Of a stretch of 64,000 nt of DNA, positions 32,731 through 40,920 are shown piece after piece. This DNA is from Deinococcus soli (ex Cha et al. 2016). GTDB lineage: Bacteria; Deinococcota; Deinococci; Deinococcales; Deinococcaceae. How positions within the stretch are numbered: position 1 is the stretch's first letter; each line of letters starts with the position of its first letter. The DNA lies in NCBI RefSeq assembly GCF_001007995.1, contig NZ_CP011389.1:3014501-3078500 (forward strand). Reading direction: 5' to 3'. The notes below the pieces were generated by a model. It did not search any database. It was given only the letters and a program-made list of their open reading frames with translations, and was not told where the DNA came from. The translations under genes were made by a program, and so were the position numbers.

Positions 32731-33426
32731 TTACAGAGTCCGGCCTGACCGTACAAACCGGTCAAACTGCACGGCGCCCACCCCCAGGCCGTCCGTGCGG
32801 ACGCAGCCGGGCAGCTGCCGCGCCACCCACGCCGGATCGGGGAAGGTCAGGCCGCCCAGCGCCGGGCGGGCCAGCAGGTCCTGCACCGGCCCGGCGGTGC
32901 GGCGCAGGTACATCAGCCACAGCTGCCCGCCGGGCCGCAGCAGCCGCTCCAGCTCGGCCAGTAGCCGCGCCGGGTCGTGCGTCTCGTTCAGGGTCGCGCC
33001 CACCGTGACGCCGTCGAAGCTGGCGTCCGGCAGGCCACTGGCCTCCACGTTCAGGTTCACCCAGGTGATTGCGGGATCCGGCTCCCGCCGCGCCGCGACC
33101 GCCAGCATCGCCGGGCTCAGGTCGGCCGCCGTGACCCGCGCGCCCGCGCGGGAGAGCACCCCCGCGTAGAAGCCCGCGCTGGTCCCCACGTCCAGCCAGC
33201 GCTGCCCGGCACCGGGGCGGCACAGCGCGGTGAACAGGGCCGCCTCGCGTTTCAGCGTGAAGCCGCGCGCGCCCAGCAGCGCCAGGGACCGCGCGCGCCA
33301 CCACGCGTACCCCCACGCCGTCACGGGCGAGAGGTTGCTGCGCTGGGCGGCGCTCAGGGCCGGCGCGGGATGTGCGTCCGGATTCAGGTTTTCTTTCGCC
33401 TGCGCGGCATGGGGCACGCGGTTCAT
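32731..33426 (-). CDS. Class I SAM-dependent methyltransferase
   Basis: This 231-aa protein has the Rossmann-type motif [21 protein letters not shown], motif II acidic residue in VTAADLSP, and later [15 protein letters not shown], so SAM-dependent methyltransferase is clear; the substrate is not. It resembles the UbiE/Methyltransf_11 group, whose members act on small molecules, quinones or lipids. It sits upstream of crtB on the same strand but crtB has its own promoter, so a carotenoid role is only a guess. The start is ambiguous: a CATAAT hexamer (33430-33425) overlaps the ATG and ends 7 nt before GTG 33417, which may be the true leaderless start. Confidence 0.87.
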   Translation of the reverse strand: MNRVPHAAQAKENLNPDAHPAPALSAAQRSNLSPVTAWGYAWWRARSLALLGARGFTLKREAALFTALCRPGAGQRWLDVGTSAGFYAGVLSRAGARVTAADLSPAMLAVAARREPDPAITWVNLNVEASGLPDASFDGVTVGATLNETHDPARLLAELERLLRPGGQLWLMYLRRTAGPVQDLLARPALGGLTFPDPAWVARQLPGCVRTDGLGVGAVQFDRFVRSGRTL

Positions 33427-33487
33427 TATGCTGGGGGCACTTCACGCCCCCCGTTCATGAAACGTGAGGGCTTCACCCGGAGGAAGC

Positions 33488-34246
33488 ATGGAAGAACGCA
33501 AGAGTATGGGAGGCGCCCTGGTCGACGTATTCGACGCGGGCGTGACCCTCGTCAAATCAGAGATCACGGCCGTCGCCCGCAAGGCCGGTCAGATCGCCAA
33601 GGCCAAGGGCATCGGCGCGGTGCTGCTGCTCGCCGCCACCGGCCCCCTCATCCTGGGTCTGGTTTTCATCATCCTGGCCGTGTTCTACGGCCTGATGCGC
33701 CTGGGCCTGGGCGCCTGGGCCGCCGCGCTGATCATCGCGATCCTGAGCTTCATCGTGACCGGCGCGCTGATCGTCATGGGCATCAAGAAACTCGGCGCGG
33801 ACGTCCAGATAGACGAGCCCCGCCACCGGAGGGACAGCATGGACGACACGGAGTACACCCCCACCCAGCCCGTCAGCCCCAGCGGCAGCGCTGCGCCCAC
33901 CCCCACCGGCAGCAACGCCGCGCGCGACTCGCACAACACCAGCGGCCCCAAGGTCGAACTGCGCCGCGACGCGCAGGAGCACGCCGCCGGTGAAAACCGC
34001 GTCCTGCGCGAAGCTGACGGCGTGGCCGTCGTCCGCACCGAGGAAGGCCCCCAGAGCGTCCCCGTGTACGAGAGCAAACCCGGCGGGGAAGCCGCCAACT
34101 ACGGCAGCGGCCTGAACAAGAAACTCTCCGGCCACCACGACCACGACCCCAACCTTCAGGAGCCCAGGGTCCTGAAGGACGCCCCCGGGATCAGCGTCAG
34201 CACCACCCCCACCTTCCGCGAGGACATGCAGAAAGGCGGCAAGTGA
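33488..34246 (+). CDS. Holin-superfamily-like membrane protein with long polar tail
   Basis: This 252-aa protein has an amphipathic head ([21 protein letters not shown]) and two adjacent membrane helices (about 42-66 and 76-99), the layout of the Actinobacterial holin-X / DUF1469 family. A hydrophilic, disordered tail of about 150 residues rich in Ser, Pro, Asp and His follows (SGHHDHDPN). These proteins are common in actinobacteria and Deinococcus, are not phage-derived in function, and may act in envelope stress. A GGAGGAAG site supports the start at 33488. One base separates it from the next gene, with which it forms an operon. Confidence 0.8.
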   Translation: MEERKSMGGALVDVFDAGVTLVKSEITAVARKAGQIAKAKGIGAVLLLAATGPLILGLVFIILAVFYGLMRLGLGAWAAALIIAILSFIVTGALIVMGIKKLGADVQIDEPRHRRDSMDDTEYTPTQPVSPSGSAAPTPTGSNAARDSHNTSGPKVELRRDAQEHAAGENRVLREADGVAVVRTEEGPQSVPVYESKPGGEAANYGSGLNKKLSGHHDHDPNLQEPRVLKDAPGISVSTTPTFREDMQKGGK

Positions 34247-34247
34247 C

Positions 34248-34892
34248 ATGGCCGAGTACCTCACGGAACGCGAGGAAGCCCGTCAGCGCCTCAAAGACAG
34301 CGTGGACGCACTGACGCAGCAGGCCAGCCTGCACGCCCAGATGCAGAAAGACCCCCTGAAGATGCTCGGCGGCGCCTCGGCCGTCGGCGCGCTGATGGGC
34401 ATCGTTGTAGGCCGCCAGTTCCGCCGCAGCCGCAAGATCTACGTGGACGCCCAGAGTCCCGCCAAGCACCAGAAGGCCCTGATGAAAGCCCAGAAGAACC
34501 AGAAGGGCGGCGGAGGCGTCGGTGGCGCGCTCGTCGCCACGCTGGGCACGCTGGCCGTGAAGACCCTGATGGACAAGGTCATCACGCCCCGCCTGGAAAC
34601 CTTCGCGGACGGCCTGCTCGACAAGGCCGGTCAGCCCCGCGACCGCGCCGCGCAGCCCGGCACCGTTCAGAAGGGTCCCGGCGGGCAGGTCAGCCCCAGC
34701 TACAGCAGCGGCGTGGGCGCGTTCACCCGCACCGCACCCGCCGCCAGCGCCCAGAGCTACACCCAGCAGGCCTCCGCCGAGGGTAGTGCCGCCCCCGCTC
34801 CCACGAGCAGCGCGCCCGTCAGCACCGTGAAGGCAGCCGCCGAGGGCAGCCCCATTGCCCCGGACGACCTGAGCAATCCCAACAAACGCTGA
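34248..34892 (+). CDS. DUF3618-like membrane-associated protein
   Basis: This 214-aa protein begins with a charged helix ([20 protein letters not shown]) and a [27 protein letters not shown] single membrane segment near residues 35-58. A basic stretch and a second weakly hydrophobic segment ([19 protein letters not shown]) come next, then a low-complexity Ser/Ala/Pro tail. The head resembles DUF3618, which often follows a holin-like/DUF1469 gene. Function unknown; the pair probably act together at the membrane. Ends at a hairpin. Confidence 0.78.
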   Translation: MAEYLTEREEARQRLKDSVDALTQQASLHAQMQKDPLKMLGGASAVGALMGIVVGRQFRRSRKIYVDAQSPAKHQKALMKAQKNQKGGGGVGGALVATLGTLAVKTLMDKVITPRLETFADGLLDKAGQPRDRAAQPGTVQKGPGGQVSPSYSSGVGAFTRTAPAASAQSYTQQASAEGSAAPAPTSSAPVSTVKAAAEGSPIAPDDLSNPNKR

Positions 34893-34904
34893 TCCACGCA
34901 AACA

Positions 34905-34931
34905 GGCGGCTCCCAGCTGGTGGGGGCCGCC
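34905..34931 (+). terminator. Hairpin terminator of the membrane-protein operon
   Basis: GGCGGCTCCCA (34905-34915) pairs with TGGGGGCCGCC (34921-34931) with one T.G pair and a 5-nt loop, 13 bp after the stop. It is followed by GCTTTC. Confidence 0.65.
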
Positions 34932-35035
34932 GCTTTCATGAGCCCGGTGGGCGGGAATTCAGGGCAGCCAAGGGTGACGTCGCCTGGGCCATACCTGTTG
35001 GCCTGTGCGAACGGCAATGTATGCCCCCCGTGTGC

Positions 35036-35296
35036 TCAGGCGGAGGCGGGCCGGGCGTGCATCTGCGCGACCTGCATCGCCAGTCCACAGACCCACGCGC
35101 GCGCAGGCAGTTCAGAGCGGAACCAGCAGTCGCGTTCCTGTACCACCCGGCTCAACACCTGGTACGCGAAGTCCTCCGGGTCGGGGAGGGCGTGCCGCCG
35201 AGCCAGGGCAAAAAGCAGCGGCGCAGCGGCAGGCACCAGCAGCGGCACCTCGATCGTTGGGAGGCGCAGGCAGGCGTCCAGGGGGCAGCGGCTCAT
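35036..35296 (-). CDS. Small ORF resembling sigma-70 region 2 only
   Basis: This 86-aa ORF has a GAGGGAAG ribosome-like site at the ATG, and a CACACT hexamer ends 8 nt upstream. The sequence PLLFALARRHALPDPEDFAY followed by QVLSRVVQERDCWF and PARAWVCGLAMQVAQMHAR resembles ECF sigma-factor region 2 (core-binding and -10 recognition, usually ending AWLxxIARNxxxDxxR). It lacks the following linker and region 4. It may be a truncated or degenerate sigma remnant, or a small regulator; it may also be spurious. The isolated position gives no further help. Confidence 0.5.
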   Translation of the reverse strand: MSRCPLDACLRLPTIEVPLLVPAAAPLLFALARRHALPDPEDFAYQVLSRVVQERDCWFRSELPARAWVCGLAMQVAQMHARPASA

Positions 35297-35304
35297 CTTC
35301 CCTC

Positions 35305-35310
35305 AGTGTG
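35305..35310 (-). promoter_or_regulatory. -10-like box CACACT before the 86-aa ORF
   Basis: Minus-strand CACACT ends 8 nt before the ATG at 35296, the same geometry as the leaderless genes. Confidence 0.35.
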
Positions 35311-35458
35311 TCGCGCTGCCCCGATGTTTGGACGTGAAGCGAATACAGTTGGACCTCATCCAACATTCAGCGCCGCTTCATATCTCTGCACATCACGCTG
35401 GTCATGCGCTCCGGCGCCGGTGTCCGTCCGCCGGTTCCATGAACCTGGGGAACACTGG

Positions 35459-36547
35459 TCAGATCAGGAACTGGCCGTTCTCCTGCACGACCTCGCCGTC
35501 AAGGCTCAGGCGGCCGCCCCGGCGCAGGTCCGTGATCAGGTCCCAGTGTACGGCGCTGGCATTCACGCCGCCCGTCTCCGGATAGCTCTTGCCGATGGCG
35601 AGGTGCACGGTTCCGCCGATCTTCTCGTCGAACAGGATGTTTCCGGTCGGCACCTGAATGCCGCTGTTCGTGCCGATGCCCAGTTCCCCCAGGCGGCGCG
35701 CTCCGGGATCGGTGTCCAGCGCGGCGTGCAGGGCGGACTCGCCCTCGTCCGCGCTGGCGTTCACGACCAGCCCCCCCCGGAATTCTAGGCGTGCGCCGCG
35801 CACCATGACCCCCTGGTACTCGGCAGGCACCGTGAAGGTCACGACCCCCTCGGCGCTGTCCTCGTGTGGCCCGGTGAACACCTCGCCGCTGGGCATGTTG
35901 CGCTTCCCGTCACTGTTCGCCCAGGTTCGGCCCCCCACGCGCAGGGTCAGGTCCGTGCCGGGCGCCTCGATCCGCACCACGTCCGCGCGGGTCAGGCGCT
36001 CGATGATGCGGGCCTGCGTTGCGCGGACCTCGCCCCACGCGACCACCGGATCGGCGCGGTCGAGGAACATGGCGCGCATCACGAAATCCCCGAACTGCGC
36101 CTCACTCATGCCCGCCTGCGCCGCCGCGTACGCGGTCGGGTACAGCGTGAGGCTCCACTTCTTCCGCGCGCGGGCTGACGCGACCGGCGCGTTCGCCGCG
36201 AGCAGCCGCGCCCGCCGAGCGGCGTCCACGCGCCTCGGCTCGGCGGGCGTCAGGACCCGCAGGCTGCTGTCCAGCGCCTCCACGTCCGACAGGTCCGCCG
36301 GGTGGATGGCGTCCAGCACCGCGTCACTGGCCAGTTCCGCGAAGTCCTCCAGCTGCCCCGGGTAGTCCACGCGCACCACGGGGCGCGCGCCGCGCGTGAG
36401 CAGCGCCCGCGTCACCGCGCGGATCAGCGGCGTCGCCTCCTGCCCCCCGGCGACGAGCAGCCGCTCGCCCGGCGCGGCCGACAGGCAGTAGTCGGCCAGC
36501 AGGGCCGCGTGAAGGTCCGGGGCGTAGGGCAGCAGATCTGTACTCAT
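35459..36547 (-). CDS. M29 family aminopeptidase
   Basis: This 362-aa metallopeptidase belongs to the thermophilic aminopeptidase (AmpS/T) family M29. Likely metal ligands are the Glu in [14 protein letters not shown], the Glu in [14 protein letters not shown], the His in [17 protein letters not shown] and the His/Asp of [11 protein letters not shown]. It removes N-terminal residues from peptides in the cytoplasm. The start at 36547 follows TAGGCT by 7 nt, in the leaderless arrangement; the 10-residue in-frame extension is rejected. It is divergent from purU with about 100 bp between. Confidence 0.92.
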   Translation of the reverse strand: MSTDLLPYAPDLHAALLADYCLSAAPGERLLVAGGQEATPLIRAVTRALLTRGARPVVRVDYPGQLEDFAELASDAVLDAIHPADLSDVEALDSSLRVLTPAEPRRVDAARRARLLAANAPVASARARKKWSLTLYPTAYAAAQAGMSEAQFGDFVMRAMFLDRADPVVAWGEVRATQARIIERLTRADVVRIEAPGTDLTLRVGGRTWANSDGKRNMPSGEVFTGPHEDSAEGVVTFTVPAEYQGVMVRGARLEFRGGLVVNASADEGESALHAALDTDPGARRLGELGIGTNSGIQVPTGNILFDEKIGGTVHLAIGKSYPETGGVNASAVHWDLITDLRRGGRLSLDGEVVQENGQFLI

Positions 36548-36554
36548 GGCCGCG

Positions 36555-36560
36555 AGCCTA
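36555..36560 (-). promoter_or_regulatory. Leaderless-type -10 box TAGGCT (M29 gene)
   Basis: Minus-strand TAGGCT ends 7 nt before the ATG at 36547. Confidence 0.55.
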
Positions 36561-36634
36561 GCACCGCGCGCCCCCACGGCGTCCCGCCTCGCCGTCGGGC
36601 AAGACAGGGGTCGGTGCCTTCAGCGGGCGTGCGG

Positions 36635-36640
36635 TATCCT
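36635..36640 (+). promoter_or_regulatory. Leaderless-type -10 box TATCCT (purU)
   Basis: TATCCT ends 8 nt before the purU ATG at 36649. Confidence 0.55.
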
Positions 36641-36648
36641 CGCCGGAT

Positions 36649-37536
36649 ATGACGGTGCCTGTCCCAGCCGCGCTCGACCCCCTGAACACCGCAGTCCTGA
36701 CGATCACCTGCCCCGACCGGGGCGGGATCGTCGCGGCGGTCTCGCAGTTCCTGCACAACCACGGCGCGAACATCCTGCACAGCGACCAGCACAGCACCGA
36801 CCCGGCGGGCGGCACGTTCTTCATGCGCATGGAATTCCACCTCGCGGGGCTGGACCTCGCGCGGGACCAGTTCGAGCGGGCCTTCGCGACCGTGGTCGCC
36901 GCGCCGTTCGGCATGGAGTGGCGCGTCTCGTACACCACGCAGCCCAAACGCATGGCGCTGCTGGTCAGCCGCTACGACCACTGCTTCCTGGATCTGCTGT
37001 GGCGCAAGCGCCGCGGCGAACTGAACATCGAGATCCCGCTGATCATCAGCAACCACGACGACCTGCGCCGCGACGCGGAGATGTTCGGCATTCCCTTCCA
37101 CGTCGTGCCCGTCACGAAGGACACCAAGGCCGAGGCGGAAGCCGAACAGGTCCGCCTGATGCACGAGGCGGGCGCGGACTTCGCCGTGCTGGCCCGCTAC
37201 ATGCAGATCCTCAGCGGGGACTTCCTGCGCAGCTTCGGACGGCCCGTGATCAACATCCATCACTCGTTCCTCCCGGCGTTCGTCGGTGCGAACCCCTACC
37301 GCGCGGCGTTCAACCGGGGCGTGAAACTCATCGGCGCGACCAGCCACTACGTCACCGAGGAACTCGACGCCGGGCCGATCATCGCGCAGGACGTCATTCC
37401 CGTCACGCACCGCGAGACGCCTGACAGCCTGATGCGCATCGGGCGGGACGTGGAACGGCAGGTGCTGGCCCGCGCCGTGAAAGCGCACGTGGAAGACCGC
37501 GTGCTCGTGTACGGGAACAAGACCGTCGTGTTCTGA
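36649..37536 (+). CDS. purU: Formyltetrahydrofolate deformylase PurU
   Basis: This 295-aa enzyme hydrolyses 10-formyl-THF to THF and formate. It has an N-terminal ACT domain ([20 protein letters not shown]) and a C-terminal formyltransferase domain in which [20 protein letters not shown] supplies the catalytic Asn and His. The catalytic Asp is in [15 protein letters not shown]. The formate may feed purine synthesis, and the reaction balances the one-carbon pool, linking loosely to the methionine genes of the window. Length and motifs are normal. Confidence 0.95.
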   Translation: MTVPVPAALDPLNTAVLTITCPDRGGIVAAVSQFLHNHGANILHSDQHSTDPAGGTFFMRMEFHLAGLDLARDQFERAFATVVAAPFGMEWRVSYTTQPKRMALLVSRYDHCFLDLLWRKRRGELNIEIPLIISNHDDLRRDAEMFGIPFHVVPVTKDTKAEAEAEQVRLMHEAGADFAVLARYMQILSGDFLRSFGRPVINIHHSFLPAFVGANPYRAAFNRGVKLIGATSHYVTEELDAGPIIAQDVIPVTHRETPDSLMRIGRDVERQVLARAVKAHVEDRVLVYGNKTVVF

Positions 37537-37640
37537 GCGGAGGCTCTGAAGCTCTTGGCTCTGAGCTGCAAGAAACACCGGCCGTCAGGGATCCTCCTGC
37601 TCAGAGCTCACGGCCCAGAGCTCCACTGTCCCTTGAGCTT

Positions 37641-37650
37641 ACCGATCGGT
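37641..37650. promoter_or_regulatory. Palindrome ACCGATCGGT upstream of the membrane-protein gene
   Basis: This perfect 10-bp palindrome sits 5 bp before a TAGGCT -10 box, in the spacer of that promoter, where a repressor (for example of the TetR family) could block transcription. The regulator is not identified. Confidence 0.4.
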
Positions 37651-37655
37651 CAGGT

Positions 37656-37661
37656 TAGGCT
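37656..37661 (+). promoter_or_regulatory. Leaderless-type -10 box TAGGCT (small membrane protein)
   Basis: TAGGCT ends 7 nt before the ATG at 37669, deciding that start. Confidence 0.55.
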
Positions 37662-37668
37662 GTCGGGC

Positions 37669-38112
37669 ATGGCGACCCTGTACCTCGTGCTCCTGACCCT
37701 CCACAACCTCAACCGCTGGCTGATCCTCATTGCGGGCATCTGGACCCTGATCCGCAACGTGCCCGGCGCGTCCGGCGGGCGGACCTTCACGCCCGCCGAC
37801 CGCCGCCCGGTCGTGATGTTCATGGGCAGCCTGCACCTGCAGGTCGTGCTGGGCCTGCTGCTGTTCGCGTTCATGGGCATGCAGAACATCCCCGTGTTCG
37901 CGGGCGCGCCGCGCACCAGCTTCCAGTGGGAACACCTGGGCCTGGGCATCATCGCCGCCGCATTCGGCACCCTGGCCAGCGTGCAGGCCCGCAAGGCCGC
38001 CACGGACCAGGGCAAGTTCCGCGCCGCGACCCTCTGGACCGCGCTGAGCCTCGTGACCATCCTGCTCGCCATTCCCTGGTGGCGGCCCCTGCTGCGCTTC
38101 TTCACGCAGTAA
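37669..38112 (+). CDS. Small integral membrane protein of unknown function
   Basis: This 147-aa protein has four predicted helices: TLYLVLLTLHNLNRWLILIAGIW, VVMFMGSLHLQVVLGLLLFAFMG, HLGLGIIAAAFGTLASVQAR and FRAATLWTALSLVTILLAIPW. Conserved-looking HNLNRW and SLHLQ suggest a cofactor-free or haem-like redox membrane protein, but I recognise no family. It is preceded by a palindromic operator candidate, so it is probably regulated. Confidence 0.75.
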   Translation: MATLYLVLLTLHNLNRWLILIAGIWTLIRNVPGASGGRTFTPADRRPVVMFMGSLHLQVVLGLLLFAFMGMQNIPVFAGAPRTSFQWEHLGLGIIAAAFGTLASVQARKAATDQGKFRAATLWTALSLVTILLAIPWWRPLLRFFTQ

Positions 38113-38124
38113 GGGGGTGTAGGA

Positions 38125-38171
38125 GGTGGGCTGTGGGTCGTGGACAGGTGCCACGGGGCCCGCAGCCCACC
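38125..38171. terminator. Candidate bidirectional hairpin
   Basis: GGTGGGCTG (38125-38133) and CAGCCCACC (38163-38171) are perfect 9-bp arms around a 29-nt loop holding a smaller GTGG/CCAC hairpin, between convergent genes. Confidence 0.45.
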
Positions 38172-38183
38172 AGTCGTGGTCGG

Positions 38184-39434
38184 TCAGTCGGCGGCGCTCA
38201 TGGCTTCGGGGACGGTCAGTGGGGCGTGCGGGGGAACGGGTGGCCGCAGCAGGTCCAGCAGCACCCGGGCACCCTGCGCCCGGCTGGGCATGAACCACGT
38301 GAAGAACAGCAGGCGCATCAGCCACGCGACCGGCCCGGTGAAGGTCACGCCGCGCAGTTCGGTGATGGCGTTCCAGCGGCCCAGGCTGGCACTCTGCCCC
38401 AGCCCGCCGTACCGGAAGGGCCGCAGGGGCAGGCGGCGCACGCTGCGGGCCACATTCCGGCCGATACACAGGCCATGTTTCATGGCGTACAGGGCGTTCG
38501 CCGGGGACTCGCCGAGCGGCTGGCGCACGCACGCGGCGTCCCCGCCCGCCCAGACGTTGTGGCAGCCCGTCACGCGCAGGAACTCGTCGGTCAGCAGGCG
38601 GCCCCGCTCGTCGCGTGGCAGTTCCTCCGTGCCGGGCAGGGTGGTGTGCGCGATCCCGGCGGCCAGCAGCGTGAGGTCCGCGCGGCGCAGCGTGCCGCCC
38701 TCCAGGCGCGCGCCGAGCGGTTCGACGGCCTGCACGCGGGTGTGTTCGTGCAGCTGCACGCCCAGCGCCTCCAGGGACGCGCGGGCGTGGGCGCGCAGCC
38801 CCGCCAGTTCGGGCGGGAGGGTGTCCAGCACCCCTCCGGCGCTGATCAGGTGCACGTCGCCCGGCAGGCCCTCGCGCCGCTGGCGTTCACGCAGGGCGGC
38901 GGCCATCTCGACGCCGGCGTACCCGCCGCCGATCACGTTGATCGTCGTGGGGGTGCGCGCCGCGAACCGCGCCCCGACCTGCGCGCGGAACGCCTGCATG
39001 TCCTGCGGGCGTTTCAGGGTCCAGCCGTGCTCGCGCAGGCCCGGCACGCGCCCGAACGGGTCTGCGGAGCCCATGCCCAGGATCAGGTGATCGAACGGCA
39101 GCCACGTTGCGTCCGCGCCGGGGACGCGCACCTGCACGCGCTGCATGGTCAGGTCCACCCGCGTGACCGTGCCCTGCACGACCACTGCGCCGGGCAGCAG
39201 GGGCTTCAGGGGCGTCAGCGTGCGCGTCAGGGCCAGCTGCCCGCCCAGCGCCTCGCCCGTGAACCCGTGGAAGGTGTGGTACGGGGTGGGGTTCACGACC
39301 GTGACCTGCACCTCGCCCTGCGCCAGCTGACGCCGAGCGCCGCGCCGCAGGGCCCGGCAGGCGTCCAGGCCCACGTACCCGCCGCCCACGACGACCACCC
39401 GCGTGACCGGACTGCCGTGACCGGGGGCGTTCAC
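38184..39434 (-). CDS. NDH-2-like NAD(P)/FAD-dependent oxidoreductase
   Basis: This 416-aa flavoprotein has FAD fold VVVVGGGYVGLDACRALRR at the N-terminus, a second fold NVIGGGYAGVEMAAALRERQ near residue 165, and VWAGGDAACVRQPLGESPANALYAM for the FAD/quinone side. A C-terminal hydrophobic helix (PVAWLMRLLFFTWFMP) suggests membrane attachment, as in some type II NADH dehydrogenases. It starts at a GTG overlapping the TGA of the upstream gene by 4 bp, so it is coupled to an acyl-ACP-reductase-like protein. It is the second NDH-2-type enzyme in the window; its electron donor and acceptor are not known. Confidence 0.87.
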   Translation of the reverse strand: MNAPGHGSPVTRVVVVGGGYVGLDACRALRRGARRQLAQGEVQVTVVNPTPYHTFHGFTGEALGGQLALTRTLTPLKPLLPGAVVVQGTVTRVDLTMQRVQVRVPGADATWLPFDHLILGMGSADPFGRVPGLREHGWTLKRPQDMQAFRAQVGARFAARTPTTINVIGGGYAGVEMAAALRERQRREGLPGDVHLISAGGVLDTLPPELAGLRAHARASLEALGVQLHEHTRVQAVEPLGARLEGGTLRRADLTLLAAGIAHTTLPGTEELPRDERGRLLTDEFLRVTGCHNVWAGGDAACVRQPLGESPANALYAMKHGLCIGRNVARSVRRLPLRPFRYGGLGQSASLGRWNAITELRGVTFTGPVAWLMRLLFFTWFMPSRAQGARVLLDLLRPPVPPHAPLTVPEAMSAAD

Positions 39435-40555
39435 GCGATCACCTCGCCCCGCGGGGCGACCTGGGGCGGCGTGACGGGCGGGTGGTTCGGCAGGGGCGAC
39501 TCGAAGCGGCGAGTCACGGTGACCGGCTGCCCGAACGAGTGCGGGGCCGCCAGCGTGAACCCCAGGTGCCGCGCCTGCCGCGCCACGTCCAGCAGCAGCG
39601 TCGCCTGCTCGGGACTGGGGCTGCCCAGCGAGTAGTGCCCCCGGTGCCCACTCAGGCCCAGCAGGAGCGTCTCGGCGAGGCACGCGTACGCCACGCCGGG
39701 CGGCAGGCCGATGAACCCGCGCCGCTGCACGCCGGGCACGCTCACCAGTCCGCCGTCCACGATCCGCACGTCCGGACGTTCCAGCAGCAATTCCGGGCGG
39801 GTGTTGCGGGGCTGGGTGTCGTCCAGGACGGCCGCGCCGCGTTTCAGGTGCCGGGAGCCCAGCAGGGCGTCCTCGGCGCTCGTCAGCAGGATCACCAGGT
39901 CCGCGTCCCGCACGCGGTCCAGGTCGGTCGTGGCGACCGCCCGCCCGGCCGGGAGGCTGGCCCGCAGGGACCGCAGCCGCGCCTCGTTCCGCGCGACGAG
40001 CAGCAGCGGGTTCGGGGTGCGCTGCGCGAGGAGGCGCGTCAGGCACCCGCCGACGCTCCCGGTCGCGCCCACGACAGCCACCAGCGCGTCGCCCGGCAGG
40101 TCGTCCAGCAGCCGCTGCGCGCCCAGCAGGGTCATGGCGGCCGTGAATGCGTTCCCGTTCGTCACGCCGATATCCGTCCGGTGGCGCAGGGCCGCGCCGC
40201 CCGCCGTGGCCGGAGCGGTCAGGGCGCCCAGCCCGACCGTTCGCGCGCCGAGCTGCGCGGCGCGGTCCACGGCCCGCCCGATGATCCGCTGCGCGCGCCG
40301 CCCGCCACTCAGCAGGTCGCGGGGCGTCAGGGGCACCGTGATCAGCCACCCGGCGGTGCGGGCCGGGTCGTCCGCGAAGCGCAGCGTGCCCGTGACCGGG
40401 CTGGGAAACTCCACGCGGCGCAGCGCGGCCGCGTACACGCCGTTCGGCACCCAGCCCAGCGGGCGGCAGATGCCGCCCAGATCGGCGGCGACGTCGGTGC
40501 GCGGGTGAACGAGGAACGCGACGGGGTGACGGTCGGGGAACAGGGTGGGGATCAT
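39431..40555 (-). CDS. Acyl-ACP reductase-like NAD(P)-binding protein
   Basis: This 374-aa protein aligns by eye along its length with cyanobacterial fatty acyl-ACP reductase. It shares GLGALTAPATAGGAALRHRT, VTNGNAFTAAMTLLGAQRLL, Rossmann motif GATGSVGG (163-170), LLLVARNEARLRSL, VRIVDGGLVSVPGV and GVAYACLAETLLLGL. Where, as I recall, the cyanobacterial enzyme has its catalytic Cys shortly before MIDGGYPKN, this protein reads KRGAAVLDDTQPRN, without Cys. It may therefore be an oxidoreductase with another substrate. Annotations as a shikimate-dehydrogenase-like protein would rest on the same Rossmann domain. ATG at 40555; upstream in-frame residues are intergenic. Confidence 0.75.
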   Translation of the reverse strand: MIPTLFPDRHPVAFLVHPRTDVAADLGGICRPLGWVPNGVYAAALRRVEFPSPVTGTLRFADDPARTAGWLITVPLTPRDLLSGGRRAQRIIGRAVDRAAQLGARTVGLGALTAPATAGGAALRHRTDIGVTNGNAFTAAMTLLGAQRLLDDLPGDALVAVVGATGSVGGCLTRLLAQRTPNPLLLVARNEARLRSLRASLPAGRAVATTDLDRVRDADLVILLTSAEDALLGSRHLKRGAAVLDDTQPRNTRPELLLERPDVRIVDGGLVSVPGVQRRGFIGLPPGVAYACLAETLLLGLSGHRGHYSLGSPSPEQATLLLDVARQARHLGFTLAAPHSFGQPVTVTRRFESPLPNHPPVTPPQVAPRGEVIA

Positions 40556-40785
40556 GGCAGGGACGCTCCGGATGGATGAGAGGACGAGTGAGACCGAGTG
40601 TGCCCGCCCGCGCGTTATGGGCGCGTTAGCGGGGCTGGCCTGCACTGTGCCTCCCGGGGCATGATCAACCCGTGATCGGCCGCGTAACGGTCGGCCGAGC
40701 CCAGAGGCCGGGACCGGAGGCGGAGAACAGCAGAAGACGCCCCCCGCGTGGGAGGGGCGCCGTGCATTTCGCTGGGTGGTAATAC
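40556..40785. other. Upstream gap of the reductase-NDH-2 operon
   Basis: This stretch holds no gene I can support. A minus-strand CACACT hexamer (40602-40597) may be the operon -10. A small GC hairpin (GCCCC/GGGGC) lies near 40741-40760. It is followed by repeat copy C. Confidence 0.4.
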
Positions 40786-40914
40786 GGATTCCGTTTGTTT
40801 CGTGAACAGATCGGAAGATCACCGATCTATTCACTCCACGCCCGGAACCCGTTTCTCTCCTGCTCGCTCCGCTCGGGTTGAAAGGTTTTGCAAACCTTTC
40901 AACCGGAGTCCATT
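40786..40914 (-). repeat. Dispersed palindromic repeat, diverged copy C
   Basis: Read on the minus strand, a long hairpin is followed by CGAGCGGAGCGAGCAGGAGA, matching the hairpin then CGAGCAGAGCGAGCACCTGA order of copies A and B. Sequence outside this block differs, so it is a related subfamily. It contains hairpins 40876-40904 and AGATCGG/CCGATCT (40808-40814, 40822-40828). Confidence 0.6.
40876..40904. terminator. Strong hairpin within repeat C, after the quinone oxidoreductase gene
   Basis: GGTTGAAAGGTTT (40876-40888) and AAACCTTTCAACC (40892-40904) form perfect 13-bp arms with a 3-nt loop, 17 bp after the stop of the minus-strand oxidoreductase gene. It may serve as its terminator. Confidence 0.6.
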
Positions 40915-40920
40915 TAGGGC

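Noticed and set aside
33488..34246. A prophage lysis gene, from the holin-like membrane protein
   Set aside because: No phage structural, integrase or endolysin genes lie nearby; chromosomal holin-like genes of this type are widespread.
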